Shown: positions 1 to 11,917, counted from the first letter of the stretch. The stretch: DNA of 64,000 bases from Metellina segmentata (GCA_947359465.1 OX375879.1:123536486-123600485), one strand, 5' to 3'. Numbers and translations: made by a program. The notes: generated by a model not told the origin, from the letters alone.

Positions 1-330
1 AACAAACATTCTGCAAACAAATAAATTTATATACAGTACAAAGTCCCAAATCTGTAATTGTTCAAAATTCTGAATATTTTGCTAACCTGCGTTTTTTTTT
101 CTCTCACTTCTTTCTATCTTTCCGCTTCTTTTAAGAGCAATGTGTTCAACCTGGGCCAAATTGACGATACAACACAAAATAACCATGTTCAGAGTGAATA
201 CCATGCAGAACAATTAAAATATTTAAGTATAAACTTTGTTGTGCTGTATTCAAAATTTTTTTTTCCTTTTAAAAAAATTATTTCTTTATATATCTGTTAT
301 TCTAGTATTGCAAACATGTTCCAGATGTAA
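1..330 (+). repeat. TIR-element fragment, GTCCCAAAT family
   Basis: Begins near 31 with TACAGTACAAAGTCCCAAAT and TTTTGCTAACCTGCG, then a diverged stretch with GTTCAGAGTGAATACCATGC. The same series of blocks occurs at 33660-33930 and, reversed, at 34985-35290; the first block also lies at 51493-51575. The short open frame here (58-330) is not a gene. Confidence 0.6.
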
Positions 331-1149
331 ATAATACTGCAAATTATTCAAATTCTGGAATGGACTTTAAAATGTATTTAACTAATACACTTTTTAAAAA
401 TTTACTTTTTAGTGTGTCTTAAAATAATCAAAGTTTTTTAATACATGTCATTTTGTTAAAACGATCTGTGCTAATGAAGGGTAAAAGTTTAATGGTATCA
501 AAAATTAAATAACCTGGAACAGTGTTATTAAAAAAAATAAGCCATGTTATTACAAAATTTATTTTCGGTAACAACACACAAGAGAATGTCCCTTTTTTAA
601 ACTTAAAATTAATAGCTTCCCCACTTGAGGACTGTGATAATGGTATTGATTGGGATGAAGTGCATTAACTTGGAGTAATTTTTGTGGTCTAAATAAAACG
701 CTACTTGTTCCATATATAAATGTGTCCTGGAACTAATGATGTGGGCCAGGCAAATGTGTAGGCATATATAAATGTGTCCAGAACTAATGATGTGTGCCCA
801 GTGGGCTGGACATTTATAAAATGGGCATTTGTCCAAACCTTTTTTAAGCATCCAAAATCTGGGCATTTATGAAATTAAAAGAACAAAACAAATTTTAACA
901 CCACTTTTTATAAGTATTAGAGCTTATAAATACCATTAAAATTATTGTATACAATATTTTTTAAAAATAAAAATGAAATAAAATAATTTATAAACAATAT
1001 ATGTGAAGAAAAGTAGAAGTAATTTTTCAGTAATTAAATTTCTAATTTATAGCCGGCATCACTTCTAGATACTAGCATACACAGACAGAATAGGCAGCCA
1101 TTTTGTTTTGTGACTAGTTCTGTTTTGGCTAGGTTGGCTGCTAGAGCGA
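331..1149. other. AT-rich spacer with a short direct repeat
   Basis: No gene seen. Two imperfect copies of ATATAAATGTGTCC plus GAACTAATGATGTG lie at about 713-750 and 763-800, suggesting a local tandem duplication of about 50 bp. The rest is AT-rich with A/T homopolymers. Confidence 0.5.
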
Positions 1150-2054
1150 GGAGTCCTCTTTTCTGCCTTGAAAGTTTGCAGTCCAACAAACTGTAGTTGT
1201 CAGTGAAAAAGCGCAACCATACCTTAAGCCAGAAATAAAGAAGAGGTTTCTCGATGATGATGTTTTCTGGGTGAGAATTGACAAAATGATAGAGCTGATC
1301 AAGCCAATTGTCCATATGATGACAGCTTTTGAGTCCAATAAGCCACAAATATATACAATAGCCACAAAGCTCAATAACTTGGAAGCAGTTCTCATCGAGA
1401 AGCTTCCATCCTCTTCACTGCAATCTACAGAAGAGAAGGTAATTTTGACCAAATTCAAAAGTAGAAAGGAATTTGGTTTGGCACCGATTCACCTAGCAGC
1501 TAATCTTCTTGATACATCAGCACAAGGGTGTAAACTAAAGCCTATTGAGATGCTTGATGCAATAAGCAGCAAGTACACAGGGTTAGATGTAATTTAAGTG
1601 AGAAAACCTAGCTGATTTCAGGGACAAACATGGGATTTGGTTAAGACAGTTTTTGTGGGGGGTGGGGGGGGAATTGGACTCGAAAGTAACAATCCTGTAA
1701 ATCCTTTACTGTGGTGGCAAGGATTAAGAGAAACCTGTGGACTAGCAGAAGTTGCAATAAAAATTCTTGGGGCACCAGTGACATCTGCCACTGAGCGAAC
1801 GTTTAGCACTTTTTTCCTGGATCCACAATAAAAAAAAGAAATCGGCTGTCATGTGATAGTGCAGCAAAACTAACTTATCTGGCTTATAATTGGAAATTGA
1901 TGCACAGAACTCCCAAGTCCCAGAAAATAATACAAGAGAAAGGTGAAAAAAAACCTGTTGCAAATGAAGAGGAAATCTTAAGAGTTTGATAAATCTAGAG
2001 TCAGACGAATCTGAGCCACTTTACTCCTCTGAGGACAACAGTGAAAGTGAATGA
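1150..2054 (+). pseudogene. hAT-family transposase relic (C-terminal part)
   Basis: A broken plus-strand reading. About 1224-1594 reads RFLDDDVFWVRIDKMIELIK and ESNKPQIYTI, as in the domain upstream of hAT dimerisation. After stops and a frame change, 1690-1810 reads NPLLWWQGL and ATERTFSTF, the hAT C-terminal dimerisation signature. A further shift gives RLSCDSAAKLTYLAYNWKLM and an acidic tail ending at the TGA of 2052-2054. The last three blocks lie in different frames, so it is dead. hAT transposases are cut-and-paste enzymes that make 8-bp target duplications, like the MITEs elsewhere in this window. Confidence 0.8.
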
Positions 2055-2660
2055 AGTTGTATTAGAACTTAGACAATTTGACTGTATATTCAAAGATTAT
2101 GTATCAAATTTGATCAAATCTGTTTGACAATTCTCATAAATGCATAATTGCCCAGGCATAATGTAAGATTAGTTATGATTTAAATCAGTGATTTAAGAAA
2201 AAATCAAGTGATTAAAATCTTGACACCCTGCTAATTAGTGTACTGTTTATATATATATATATGTGTGTGCCATAATATAGCCTTTCATAAAATATAGACG
2301 GCTAATCAGACCAGTCCGTTAATGGGACCACTTTCATGTCGTACCAAAATAGTACGACAAGCGGAGTGCACTGTAATAAACTTAGAACTGCGCTGAATAA
2401 ATATTTTGTAAAGCATACAAGAGGATAGGGATGTCAAAAATACAACCTATAAACATATAGAGAAACAGTATAAATCATGAGTAATATAACCATCATTTTA
2501 GTCTAAGTTCAATTCTTGGCTTTGCCAGGTCATTGAGAACTTAGTGTACTCAAATATACACTACAGTTTCTGAAAACACTGAAAGGATCATCAGAAATAA
2601 ATGAAATTTATTCCACGTGTTACTTATAGTGGTTTAAATAAATTATCAAATTTATAAAGC
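2055..2660. other. AT-rich spacer with a small hairpin
   Basis: No gene. A perfect 8-bp inverted repeat TGTCGTAC / GTACGACA with a 7-nt loop lies near 2337-2359, next to a short TA microsatellite at about 2250-2262. It may be the terminal part of a decayed DNA transposon. Confidence 0.4.
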
Positions 2661-3850
2661 AATAAATTAAAAAGTAATGCTGAAAATCAATATATTGTGC
2701 AACCATCACGCGCAGCAGTGAGAGCCTGTTCATGTCGGGGCATCGAATCATACAGATTATGAATGTCATGTTACGGAATGGCATTCTAGATGGCGTCTAA
2801 ATGATGCCAAAGTTCAGCTGTACTCTGTCTGAGTTGCTGACCGATGGAATCCCAGACTTGCTCAATGGATGACATATTTGGGGAACCTGTCATGCTCTGA
2901 AGAAGGCTTGTACATTCCAAGCAACATGTGGACATGTCATGCTGAAATACAGCTCCTGGAATGTGTTGCAGGAGGGATAGGACTTCGAGCTCCACAACTT
3001 CCTTGATGTAGCTTCCACTGTTCAGGGTCCCCCAATTTGGAGTAGGCTGGATCGCCCATGATATCTGATAGCACCCCGGACCATAATGCCAGTCGATCAT
3101 CCAGTATGACACTGAATAAGACACTCTGAGTGAAGGCGTTCATAACTGTTGCGTCTGACAAGTATGTGTCAATCGTTATAGTCCAGATTAGCGGGACTCA
3201 TCTGAGAAGACTACTTGTTGTCAATCGGCATGCCATTGGCTGTTTCGGTGAGCCCATTGTAAACAAAGGCGTTGGTGGTACAGCGTCAACAGAATCCTTG
3301 CACATTGCCCATGGCGCAGCAGACACAGACAAACTGTGGGAGCAGACAATGACTCTTGTCAATGTGCTCTAATGTTGTGCAAACGCTCAAGAGGACACTG
3401 TACAGCCCGTCACAGCATGCGAAAGAGGTGTCTGTCGTCCTCATGGTGATGTCATAATGCGCTACCCATTTCCAGGGTTTTGACTTGTCCAGTTCTCCAT
3501 GGTCCATTTCTTCCACACACGCATCACTGTTGTTGCATTATGCCCGTGCCCTCATGGAGGCCGATCATGCGGCTCCACTGGAACTTTGTTTGTTGATCTT
3601 ATGGCACTCTGCATTTTTGGTGAGGCATATTGACTTCTAATCAATCATTTACAGCATTCAAACGATGATACACGCATTTTAACGCACCTTTACAGTGTTT
3701 TTTATTCACTGCTCACTTGAAAGTTTAGAGGTTGTTTCTCGACTCACACATGCATGATCACTATGTAATTGTAATCATTTGCATATCCTGCAAGTTTGGT
3801 TTCATTTGAATGATTCCTTTATGGTGTTGCAATTTTTTCAGTGTACGTGA
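2660..3850 (-). pseudogene. Tc1-like transposon with decayed transposase
   Basis: On the minus strand the C-terminal half of a Tc1-type transposase is readable: LNSGSYIKEVVELEVL, LLQHIPGAVFQHDMSTCCLE, then NMSSIEQVWDSIGQQLRQST. The family has QQDNARPH and SPDMSPIEHVWD there, so the second catalytic Asp region is altered (HDMSTC) while the Glu of IEQVWD remains. Upstream parts are in several frames. The flank near 3780-3850 carries a terminal sequence (CACTGAAAAAATTGCAACAC read on minus) seen in Tc1-like elements. Inactive. Confidence 0.8.
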
Positions 3851-3859
3851 CTGACCGTG

Positions 3860-4300
3860 AGCCTTGTATTGTGTCTCAGTCTTTCGAAGGAAAAGATAAT
3901 CCTAATATATTCTAAATCACCTCAGGATGCAAGTGTGTCATGTTCTAAACAATAATTCTACAACACGATAATGACACATCTCGGGCAACCTCTGAGACTC
4001 TTGTGAACTTAAAATTTAAAACCCTTGCACAACCTTTGTACTCACCAGATTTGACGTCTCCAATTTTCAATTATCTCCGCATTTAATGAGGGCTTAATGC
4101 TATTAATTTCTCCATTATGATGAACTGAAAGATGCATTGACATCGTTAATCTACGAAAGACTATTGCCATTCTTCATTGGCAGAGTGAGACAGCTGGTTC
4201 AGTGTTGGGAGAAATGTGCAGCTGTAAATAGTGACGATGTGGAAAAATAAATGTTATGTTTTTGTAGCAATTAAAAGGCATTTTTATTTCATATTTGTTT
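3860..4300 (+). pseudogene. mariner transposase 3' fragment
   Basis: The reading ILQHDNDTSRATSETL, LAQPLYSPDLTSP and, after frame breaks, VRQLVQCWEKCAAVNSDDVEK matches the C-terminal third of mariner transposases (HDNARPH, YSPDLAPSDY, WEKCV..DGDYVEK). The third catalytic Asp region reads SPDLTSPIF rather than SPDLAPSDY. Many frameshifts; inactive, and abutting the Tc1 relic. Confidence 0.75.
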
Positions 4301-4755
4301 AATTTATTTACACCTTTTCATTTGCAAGCTACGTGCGACTGCATTACTTATCAGCCGGCCGTCATAAGATGAGTGAGATGGAATCACTATGTATTTGTTT
4401 ACTCCTTTGGGAATCTCAGCCCCAATTTTATGGGGATCAAGATCCTTGGACTTAGCAAACCTGGTGTAATAGTGGTTTTTAACAAATAAGTTGGTTACTT
4501 ATCTAGGTACTTCTCCCTATTGGGAAAAACAAGCCCCTCGGAGTTGTGTCGATAATATTGATGACTGACCTAATTTTCATGCATTTTTTTACTTGATGTC
4601 TAACAAGTTAAAACTAAAAGTCAATTTGGTACTAGATATTGGATTAGATTAAATTTCAAAAGCATTGTTCTGAAAAGTGGCAAATGTGATAAAATTATTT
4701 TTATATTGAAAAATGTAATTTTTAGTTGTATTGATATTTACTCATTATTTTATAG
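4301..4755. other. 5' flank of the first Dicer coding exon
   Basis: No recognisable promoter can be assigned. The segment ends with a pyrimidine-poor but acceptable acceptor (tattttatag), which implies an upstream untranslated exon. The stretch at 4340-4560 (AGCCGGCCGTCATAAGATGA onward) is less AT-rich and may be an unidentified repeat. Confidence 0.4.
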
Positions 4756-4757
4756 AC

Positions 4758-4844
4758 ATGGCTCCTATCAAAGGCCCAATGAAAAAGTTTAAACAAGGAA
4801 GAGTTTTGGATAAATCAAAATCTTTTATTCCGCGTGAATACCAG
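4758..4844 (+). CDS. Dcr: Dicer coding exon 1 (initiator exon)
   Basis: Encodes 29 residues, from MAPIKGPMKK to IPREYQ, a basic N-terminus ending in the (F/Y)xPRxYQ lead-in to the Dicer helicase Q-motif region. It ends in phase 0 at donor gtatgc. The ATG lies 2 nt after a TATAG acceptor-like sequence (4751-4755), so an untranslated 5' exon probably lies upstream and was not located. Exon 2 continues directly with the expected IEILEAAKKQN helicase start. Confidence 0.85.
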
Positions 4845-5214
4845 GTATGCTTCTAAAAATTTATTTAATCTAGTTAAGGTATCTAATTAGAGAGGTGACA
4901 AAGGGAGACCAAGGTGCCCACCCTGCTGGACTTAAAGATTGCCTTTATTGAGGTTTCAAAAATGAATGCCATCCAGGCATCTATTTTTGGAGGTTTCATT
5001 TCCAATATCTTCGTATTGTGCATTTCGATCTTATCTGATTATTTCTTATACTATCTGTGTCAAAACCTTTGCATTGGCTGCATTACTGTTTCTAGGTGCC
5101 ATATTTTGTGTAGGATACTCCTCACATAATGGAAGTTAAATTCCTCGATCTGCTTCTCCATCACTGTTTAAAGTCCAAGAATTTATCATGCAGACATTTA
5201 AAGTGTTGTAAAAT

Positions 5215-7261
5215 CAGGGTGGCGACAGAACCGGGAAATCAGGGATTTCTCAGGGAAGAATCATTTTCTGGAAAAATCAAGGAAAACTCAGGGAAGTTGG
5301 AATTTTGTTTTGAAAATGGCACCCATTTGGTACTTTTCCGTTAGTCATGCGGGCGTCACTTTGATCCAAATTCAAAATGTCGCCAATTTTGTTTTCATTC
5401 TGAAAATGAGAAGTGTATTTTTTACGTAAACATCCAGAAAAAGAGTTGTATACATTGTATACTGTTTTATTAAACCTGTAACGGCCGGAAATCCTGTAAC
5501 CAAAGTCTACAGCTGTGCCACGTTCCCTAATGTCAATAATAGGAACGTAGTGCCTTGAGGCTTTGAAAAATACTAGCGGCCGGAAAAACCTGCAAAAGTT
5601 AAACATCCGGTTCCAATTTAATCAACATTTAAAAAAAATCATTTTTTTTCTAAAATACCTAGATTGGCGATTTTGATTTTGGTCCAAAATTGCGCCCGGC
5701 TAACTGAAAAGTACTCATGTATTAAAAAACATATGCATAACCTAAATATGTGTTAGAAGTTATTATTTTTTTCAAAAATTTTCGAACTCTGAGTTTTTTT
5801 GTTGTTGAAAAGTTTGCTTTGCTCGTTGCAGTTTTTTTTTTCGTGATGGATTTGTCATTGTCAAATGCGGCCAAAATCGTTTGCGAAGAGATCCAATCGG
5901 CGTGACGTCACAATCTCCTATGAAAATATAAATATTTAATTGAAAAATTATTTATTAAAAAAATCAAACGTATAAAGTATCTATCTGGTGTAAAATTTTC
6001 CGCAGCTTTGAAATCCGTTGATATTTTCATTTTATTTTAAACAATCGCTGATGAAGAAAAAAGCACTGAGAAGAACGCCAGTCATAACTTTAATTATTTC
6101 TTTTGCTTCACCCGAATCCGTTACTTTTCAAAATGAATAAATCTCGAATCGAACGAATGTCATTCTTCTCGGCGGAGAAATTCGTATTGGAAAATATATA
6201 AAAGTTACAATTTAAAAATTATTTATTTAAAGAAAATCATGTTTTTAGGTATCGATCTAATGTGAAATTTTCCGCAGATTTCAAATCCGTTGAAACTTTT
6301 ATTCTATCTTTAACGATTGCTGAGATAGAAAAAAATCAACGAAGAACGCCAGTTAGAACCAGAACGAACAAACTAGAATCCGTTGCTCAGGAAATCAAAA
6401 TGAATTAATCTGATCTTTTTAACCACGAAGGTAGAATTCTTCACGGCGCCTGAGGCCAAATTCGTATTGGAAAAAATATAGAAGTTACAATTTAAAAATT
6501 ATTTATTTAAAGAAAATCATGTTTTTAGGTATCGATCTATTGTAAAATTTTCCACAGATTTGAAATCCGTTGAAATTTTTCTTCTATCTTTAACTATCTA
6601 GGAGATAGAAAAAAGAACTACATAACTCCAGTTAAAACTTTATTTGTTTTGTTCGTCCGCTAAAATCGTTGCTGAGAAAATCTAACGGAAACGGGAAAAA
6701 TAAATTTAGAATGTCATGTCTTTATACCGTATGCCATTCTTAGGAAAATAATAATAATTAAATTCCAATTAATTAATTAAAAATGTATTAGATTAAATTT
6801 TAAAAATTTTGGCGAAATAGAAAAATTGCAAAAAAAAATGGACCACATGCGTGCTAAATTTCACTATTGTAAGTGCCATCGATTCGTCAGGACAGACAGA
6901 CAAACACTTCCTTTAATAATAGTAGAGATATACCGAGGGCTGGCGCCATTGACGGATTCAGGGGCTGATGGCTGCTTTTGCAAACACATCAAAATAGTTA
7001 AAAATGTAAAATTAAATTTTCTATCTATAACTTTATATTATTTGGTCTATTATAGAATACAGTAAAAATATTTTTTACTTATCTTATTTTTATTCATCTA
7101 TCAGTCTATAGTTTTTTAGTTCATCAAGTGTCAAGTTTTTCATAATTACCGAAGAATTGTTCTGCGAATGTATGGAGAAACTCAGGGAATTTCATGAAAA
7201 ATACTCTGGAAATCAGGGAAAACTCAGGGAACTTTTTACTTAAATTTTTGTAGCCACCCTG
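5215..7261 (+). mobile_element. DNA transposon with CAGGGTGGC terminal inverted repeats
   Basis: Starts CAGGGTGGCGACAGAACCGG and ends in AAATTTTTGTAGCCACCCTG, whose complement begins CAGGGTGGCTACAAAAATTT. Subterminal GGGAAATCAGGGA and AACTCAGGGAA motifs recur on both sides. The 8-bp target duplication is not clean: tgtaaaat against aaaataat. No transposase is seen. A Helitron-like element (5573-6928) is nested inside. Related ends lie at about 36050-36170 (reversed) and 41775-41890. Confidence 0.75.
5573..6928 (-). mobile_element. Helitron-like non-autonomous element with internal tandem repeats
   Basis: On the minus strand it would start TCTCTACTATTATTAAAGGA (at 6928) and end CTAG (5573-5576), set between A and T, as Helitrons are. 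A GC-rich CGGCCG precedes the 3' end, but a convincing hairpin is not seen. Three units of about 260-280 bp (5930-6190, 6191-6470, 6471-6720) repeat the block AAATTTTCCGCAG with AAATCCGTTG. No Rep/helicase is encoded. The 5' terminus is shared with 51112 and 52907. Confidence 0.65.
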
Positions 7262-7379
7262 AAAATAATACACATAAGACAACATTATTCTTATTCAGAT
7301 TTGACACGAAAAACAGGTAGGTGTATTATTGAGTCTGCAATGTTGACACCAATTTTTTTAGTTATTATTAAAATTATTT

Positions 7380-8036
7380 ATTTAAAGAAAATCACATTTT
7401 AGGTATCCTTCAGGTGTAAAATTTTCTGCAGATTACAAATCCATAGAAATTTTTACTATCTTTAACGATCACAAAGATGAAACTTAAACTAGAGAATAAG
7501 AAAGCCCCAAACACCAGTATAAACTTTTGACTTGTTTTGTTTCTCGAACAAAATAAACCACAACAGCTGTCTGTTGTAAAGGCAGCGGACGACATGAGAC
7601 CAGAGATTGTGTTGTCATGGTTAGATCAAACCGTGTGCAAGCCCCCATACTCTTCATGCCACCAACAGAATTTATCGTATGATATTTTATCACACAACTG
7701 AAATGTGTGCAAGTAGCCTGATAGCATTGAGACGAGAAGATCACTTCAGGAAAAAAAATCACAGGTTCTGTGAGAAAAGAAAATTTAAATCGCAACCAAA
7801 ATTGATGATATCCTCTTTTTTATATATCAATAGTTTTTTTTTAAAAAATGGCTTTTTTTTTAAAAAAAAACATTTTTTGACTATTTTTGCAACTGCCCTA
7901 GTCGTTATAAAAATTTCAGGTCCTTGATTATTTTTTATTTTTGGAGGGGGGGGGAAATGGGTTGAAAAGTCTTTTTTTTTTTTTTTTTTTTTTTTGGACA
8001 AAGGTGTGGGAACCAAGTTACCAAAATTTACCATGT
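7380..8036 (+). repeat. Repeat copy related to 12190-12862
   Basis: Blocks such as GAACCGTGTGCAAGC, CCCATACTCTTC, ATCACAGGTTCTGTGAGAAA and a terminal GTGGGAACCA recur in the same order at 12260-12862. T homopolymers of more than 20 nt lie at about 7972-7995. The small open frames here are not genes. Confidence 0.65.
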
Positions 8037-8199
8037 TTGATTTAAAAGGTCTACATAATTTATTTTTATCACTGAATCAATTGTTTTTGCTGACGAATAG
8101 ATCAGATTCTTATTAAAAATACATATTCAAAAGCAACTTTATAGTAAGATTCAAAATTTTATCAGTCTAAGGTATCTTTTAAAGTTAAATGAACTCCAA

Positions 8200-8580
8200 A
8201 TTTTTATCTATTTATGTATTTCGCTTATGTACGTGGCACAGAAATTGACATTTTTTGTATACTAGAGAATGGCAACAAATGGATACAAGCAATCTAAATT
8301 TAACATGAGATTTATTTCTCAGTTTTTTCACTTAGATATATGATTTAATCTATGGAGTTTCACAATGTAAGCATAAGAGCTTGCTGCTTCAATGAAACTC
8401 TTCATAACTTACTACAGAGAGGACAGTGAAAAATCTTTAAAAGCTAGAAATTATTGCTGAAAAGAAAATATCAATGAATATTCAAAAAAGATATGATCTT
8501 GATGTAAAAAAATATCAAATCCCCTTTGAACAAGTGAATGGGATGCAATTGAAGTGAACTTTTAGAAACTATAGTATACA
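8200..8580 (+). repeat. Dispersed repeat, also at 41160-41690
   Basis: Blocks TACGTGGCACAGAAAT, TTTGTATA, ATACAAGCAAT, GATTTAATCTATGGAG and AGAGCTTGCTGCT appear in the same order at 41160-41690 with substitutions. No coding content; family not recognised. Confidence 0.55.
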
Positions 8581-8917
8581 GTTTTTGCCATATGGTTATT
8601 ATTCGAGAATCTTCAAGCTCCTACCATTGACACTGCAAGCTGACGACACCAGTCCACCTATTTATTGTCTTCTGGCTTCCAAGACCCTTTTAACTGTAAA
8701 AGATCTCCCCCACCAAACATCTACTCTTCAAGAATTTTCAAAAATTAGATTTGGGGACTTTTTTTAACCCCCTGCTTCCCAACCAGAGTTCTGCGTGGCA
8801 ATAAATGAGAAAGATAATAACTTCTGTTACAAATTCTACAAATTACAACACCTGTATTGTATTTAGAAAAATATTGAAATTTATTTATATTAGCATTATT
8901 TCCTTTAACTTTTTCAG

Positions 8918-9080
8918 ATTGAAATATTAGAGGCTGCTAAGAAACAGAACACAATTGCTTGCTTGGGTACGGGAACAGGCAAGACTTTTATTGCTGTCAT
9001 GCTGATTCGGGAAAGCGCTAATGAAGTGCGGACACCTTATTCAGAAGGAGGAAAAAGAATTTTCTTCCTTGTCCCTACAG
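8918..9080 (+). CDS. Dcr: Dicer exon 2: helicase Walker A
   Basis: Flanked by acceptor ttttcag and donor gtgtgt; 163 nt, phase 0 to phase 1. Encodes residues 30-84, including the ATP-binding P-loop GTGTGKT (46-52, Lys51) followed by FIAVMLIRE and the FLVPT stretch of helicase motif Ia. The split codon g|ta makes Val with exon 3. The P-loop reads GTGTGKT rather than the commoner TGSGKT but keeps the GxxxxGKT consensus, so ATP binding should be kept. Confidence 0.93.
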
Positions 9081-9099
9081 GTGTGTAATGTGCTCTTAA

Positions 9100-9460
9100 G
9101 TTTGGTAATCCTCGCTCCTTTTGAGGGAATAAGTTTCTTTTGTAATTGGTGTGTATAGGATTCTGCCTTTAAGAAAAAATTTTATAGTTCCATAGATTTC
9201 TATAGAATTTTTTTGTAGAATTCTATAGTGAAAACAAGCTATGATTCTAGCTAGAAAAGTCAGTAGAGAAACTAGTAAAGTCATGAAACATAAGAAAAGA
9301 GCTTCTATAGAATTCTATAAAGGTTTTGTACAGCCATTCTATAAAGGTTATACAAAAGGCATACTTGATGGTGAAATAGCTGCAGCTATTGGAAAAATCC
9401 ATTGGTCAAGATGTTTGAAAATGGTTAGAAGCTACAGAGGGGAAGGTTGCTCAGTGAAAT
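9100..9460 (+). repeat. TTCTATAGAA-rich repeat
   Basis: Many overlapping copies of the palindrome TTCTATAGAA and relatives (AGAATTCTATAG). The same tiling is found at 31950-32310 in the opposite sense. The short frame 9241-9465 arises from the repeat and has no family resemblance. Confidence 0.5.
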
Positions 9461-9465
9461 TATAA

Positions 9466-10625
9466 ATACATAATGTTCAGAGGATTAAGCTCCTCAAGTG
9501 TTTTATGAAAAAGTCCCTGAGCTTACATATCAGTTCTTAGTTATTTCATTAAAATGTTTCTAGAACTTTTGTTTTCCCTACATCTCTTTATCAACTGCAG
9601 GAGATGCAGATGCTTCAAGGAGCCCATTAAGCCTTCCAATAAAGAAATAATACATTCAAGAAGAGTTTACATCATACTGTAAAATATTTTTTTCTAATGA
9701 GAAAGTTAACTATTACTATCAATGAAATCATCTCTATGTCTTAGTATGACTTTCCTATAGTCAATTACATTCCATCATACTAATTTGTGCAAAACAGTAA
9801 GAATTTTAGCTGCTACTTCACTGTGAAGAGACCTAAATATGGGGGGAATGATGAATTGCCGCATGCATATCTGCTTCCAGTGTCAATTCTCACTTAATTC
9901 TGCAGTGCTCTACATCTAAAATTAATTTTTTGGTTTTGCTCGCTTTGTTGCCGAGTTCATTTCTCTGACACTTAAAATTTTCAACTAGTGACAATGCAAT
10001 CCCTTTTATTGTATTGGGCATTACCAACTAACTACAAGTATAGATCTCGTATGTGCACTTGAGCTTTATGGAAAAAAATTATTTTGGTGTCTAAAAATTA
10101 TTTTCAGAACCTGTATATTAATGCATTCACTGCCTTTTAAGGCCCTGGGGTTTGCTACAACAAAATGCATTGCACATTAACATGCCTGTTTTAGCAACAG
10201 ACAAATATAAGGCAGTGTGGAAAGTTTGAAAACACTGCAAATAAAATTTATTAGGATAATTCAACTATAATTTTAAACTTCATTTTTACAGGAAATTTAA
10301 AAAATATGAAAACTTCAAATAAATTCAAGAATCTAGAGCAAAAATTCAGATGTGTTCTTCTCTTCATAGTACATTTTGTAACATATTCGAAGGCATAGCA
10401 ACAGTTTATAAGGACCTTAGATAATAGTACTATTTTGAGATTATTTCCATCACCACGTATCTATTGATATATTTTTTGTGTGCAAGCAATTGTAATTGCA
10501 AAATATATATGCTAACAAAAATTTCACTTAGATAAACAAAAACTAAAAACCGAAACACCAATTGGAACTAACTCAAATTATTTGGGTCATACAATGAGTA
10601 GGTTAGAAAATGAAAGGATATTAAT
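9466..10625. other. Intron 2 sequence without recognised features
   Basis: AT-rich intronic sequence. I see no coding exon, RNA gene or clear element boundary. Confidence 0.5.
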
Positions 10626-11244
10626 CAAGGGTGAAAATCTTCCGCATTTACGCAGATTTCCACTTTTTTTTTTCTTTTGAGTTTTGCGTTTTCTGCAATT
10701 TTTTCTTTAGAATTAAATTATATCATAAAATTACAGCCAAAGAATAAATGTTAAAAAAAAATGAGGAAAGTGTGAATGTCCTATCTATAAAGAGTATGAA
10801 AAATTGAATTATAAAAATACATGCTTTGTCATAAATACATATTCTGTACCAGTGGTGCAGCCATGATGAGTGGGTTACGGGTTAGAGCCCCCCCCCCCTC
10901 TTCCAAAGACAAATTGCATTGTTTATAGTGGACTTTATAAAGCTAAATAATAGGCAAAAATACATGCTTATAAACACATATTATGTTCTGGTGGCACAGT
11001 CATGGGAGGTTATGGGTTAACCTTCCTACTTCCATTGACAAATTTTATTGTTTTTAGTGGACTTTATAAGGTTTTATCAAAATAAATTTCCCTCCCCTCT
11101 CCCTCAGAAAAATTTCTGTCTGCACCATTGTTCTGTACACACATTAGTACACAAATATACTATTCTTATTTAGCTAGTTTTGTAGTTCAAAATTATGCTG
11201 CTTATATTTCGCTCTTTTTTACATTTCGACTGTTTTCACCCCTG
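10626..11244 (+). mobile_element. hAT-like MITE (CAAGGGTGAAAA ends)
   Basis: Begins CAAGGGTGAAAATCTTCCGC and ends GACTGTTTTCACCCCTG, so the ends pair as CAAGGGTGAAAA / CAGGGGTGAAAA. ATTAAT flanks both ends, an eroded target duplication. Length about 619 bp including the nested 281-bp element at 10850-11130. No coding capacity. Confidence 0.65.
10850..11130 (+). mobile_element. hAT MITE with perfect 8-bp TSD TTCTGTAC
   Basis: Ends CAGTGGTGCAG and CTGCACCATTG are inverted repeats with one mismatch. TTCTGTAC stands directly outside both ends (10842-10849 and 11131-11138). Inside, a unit containing AGTGGACTTTATAA is repeated twice about 120 bp apart. 8-bp duplications are the hAT hallmark. Confidence 0.85.
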
Positions 11245-11339
11245 ATTAATGCTTATGAAAGTTTTTTAAAAGTGTAAAACAGTTATGGTTTTATTTCATT
11301 TTTCTCTCATTCTATTAATCACTACAATTTTATATTTCT

Positions 11340-11880
11340 CTCTATTTTAGAACATTAATTATGAACATGACAGTTCGGTTCATGTGGCCATTTGGCCTCT
11401 TTTGGTTTGCTTAGCAAACCAACACTGCAGTCAATGCCGTGATGGCCTTAAAGTGGCTAGTAATCAATTAATTTTAAATATTTTAGATTAAAATTTAAAA
11501 ATTGGGCTGGACACATTAAATTTGCAAAAAATTATGACATGGACATGTCACCACATTTCTTACACCAGTCGATCTAATGTAAAATTTTCCACAGATTTCA
11601 AATCCGCTGAAATTTTTATTCTATCTTAACTATTGCTCAGATGGAAAAAAGCACTGAAGAACGCCAATCAAAACTTTTTATTTGCTTTGCTTCTCTTGTA
11701 TCCATTGCTCAGGAAATCAAAATGAATGACTTGGCACAGTTCCAAAAAGGTAGAAAACATTAGTTCAAGTCAGAAATAAACTAATAACTTCATTTTAAAA
11801 TGTTCTAGATTAAATTAGAAAATTTTGGCTGGACACAAAATTTGCAAAATTGAAGACTACCTTTGTGCCAATTTTCAATA
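11340..11880 (+). repeat. Helitron-related fragment
   Basis: Shares TTTGGTTTGCTTAGCAAAC, CCGTGATGGC and AAGTGGCTA with the Helitron at 52428-52907, and AAATTTTCCACAGATTTC with the tandem units at 5930-6720. Ends are not defined. Confidence 0.55.
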
Positions 11881-11917
11881 CAAAAAAGAAAAACAATAAT
11901 GCTCTTGCCACAACATA

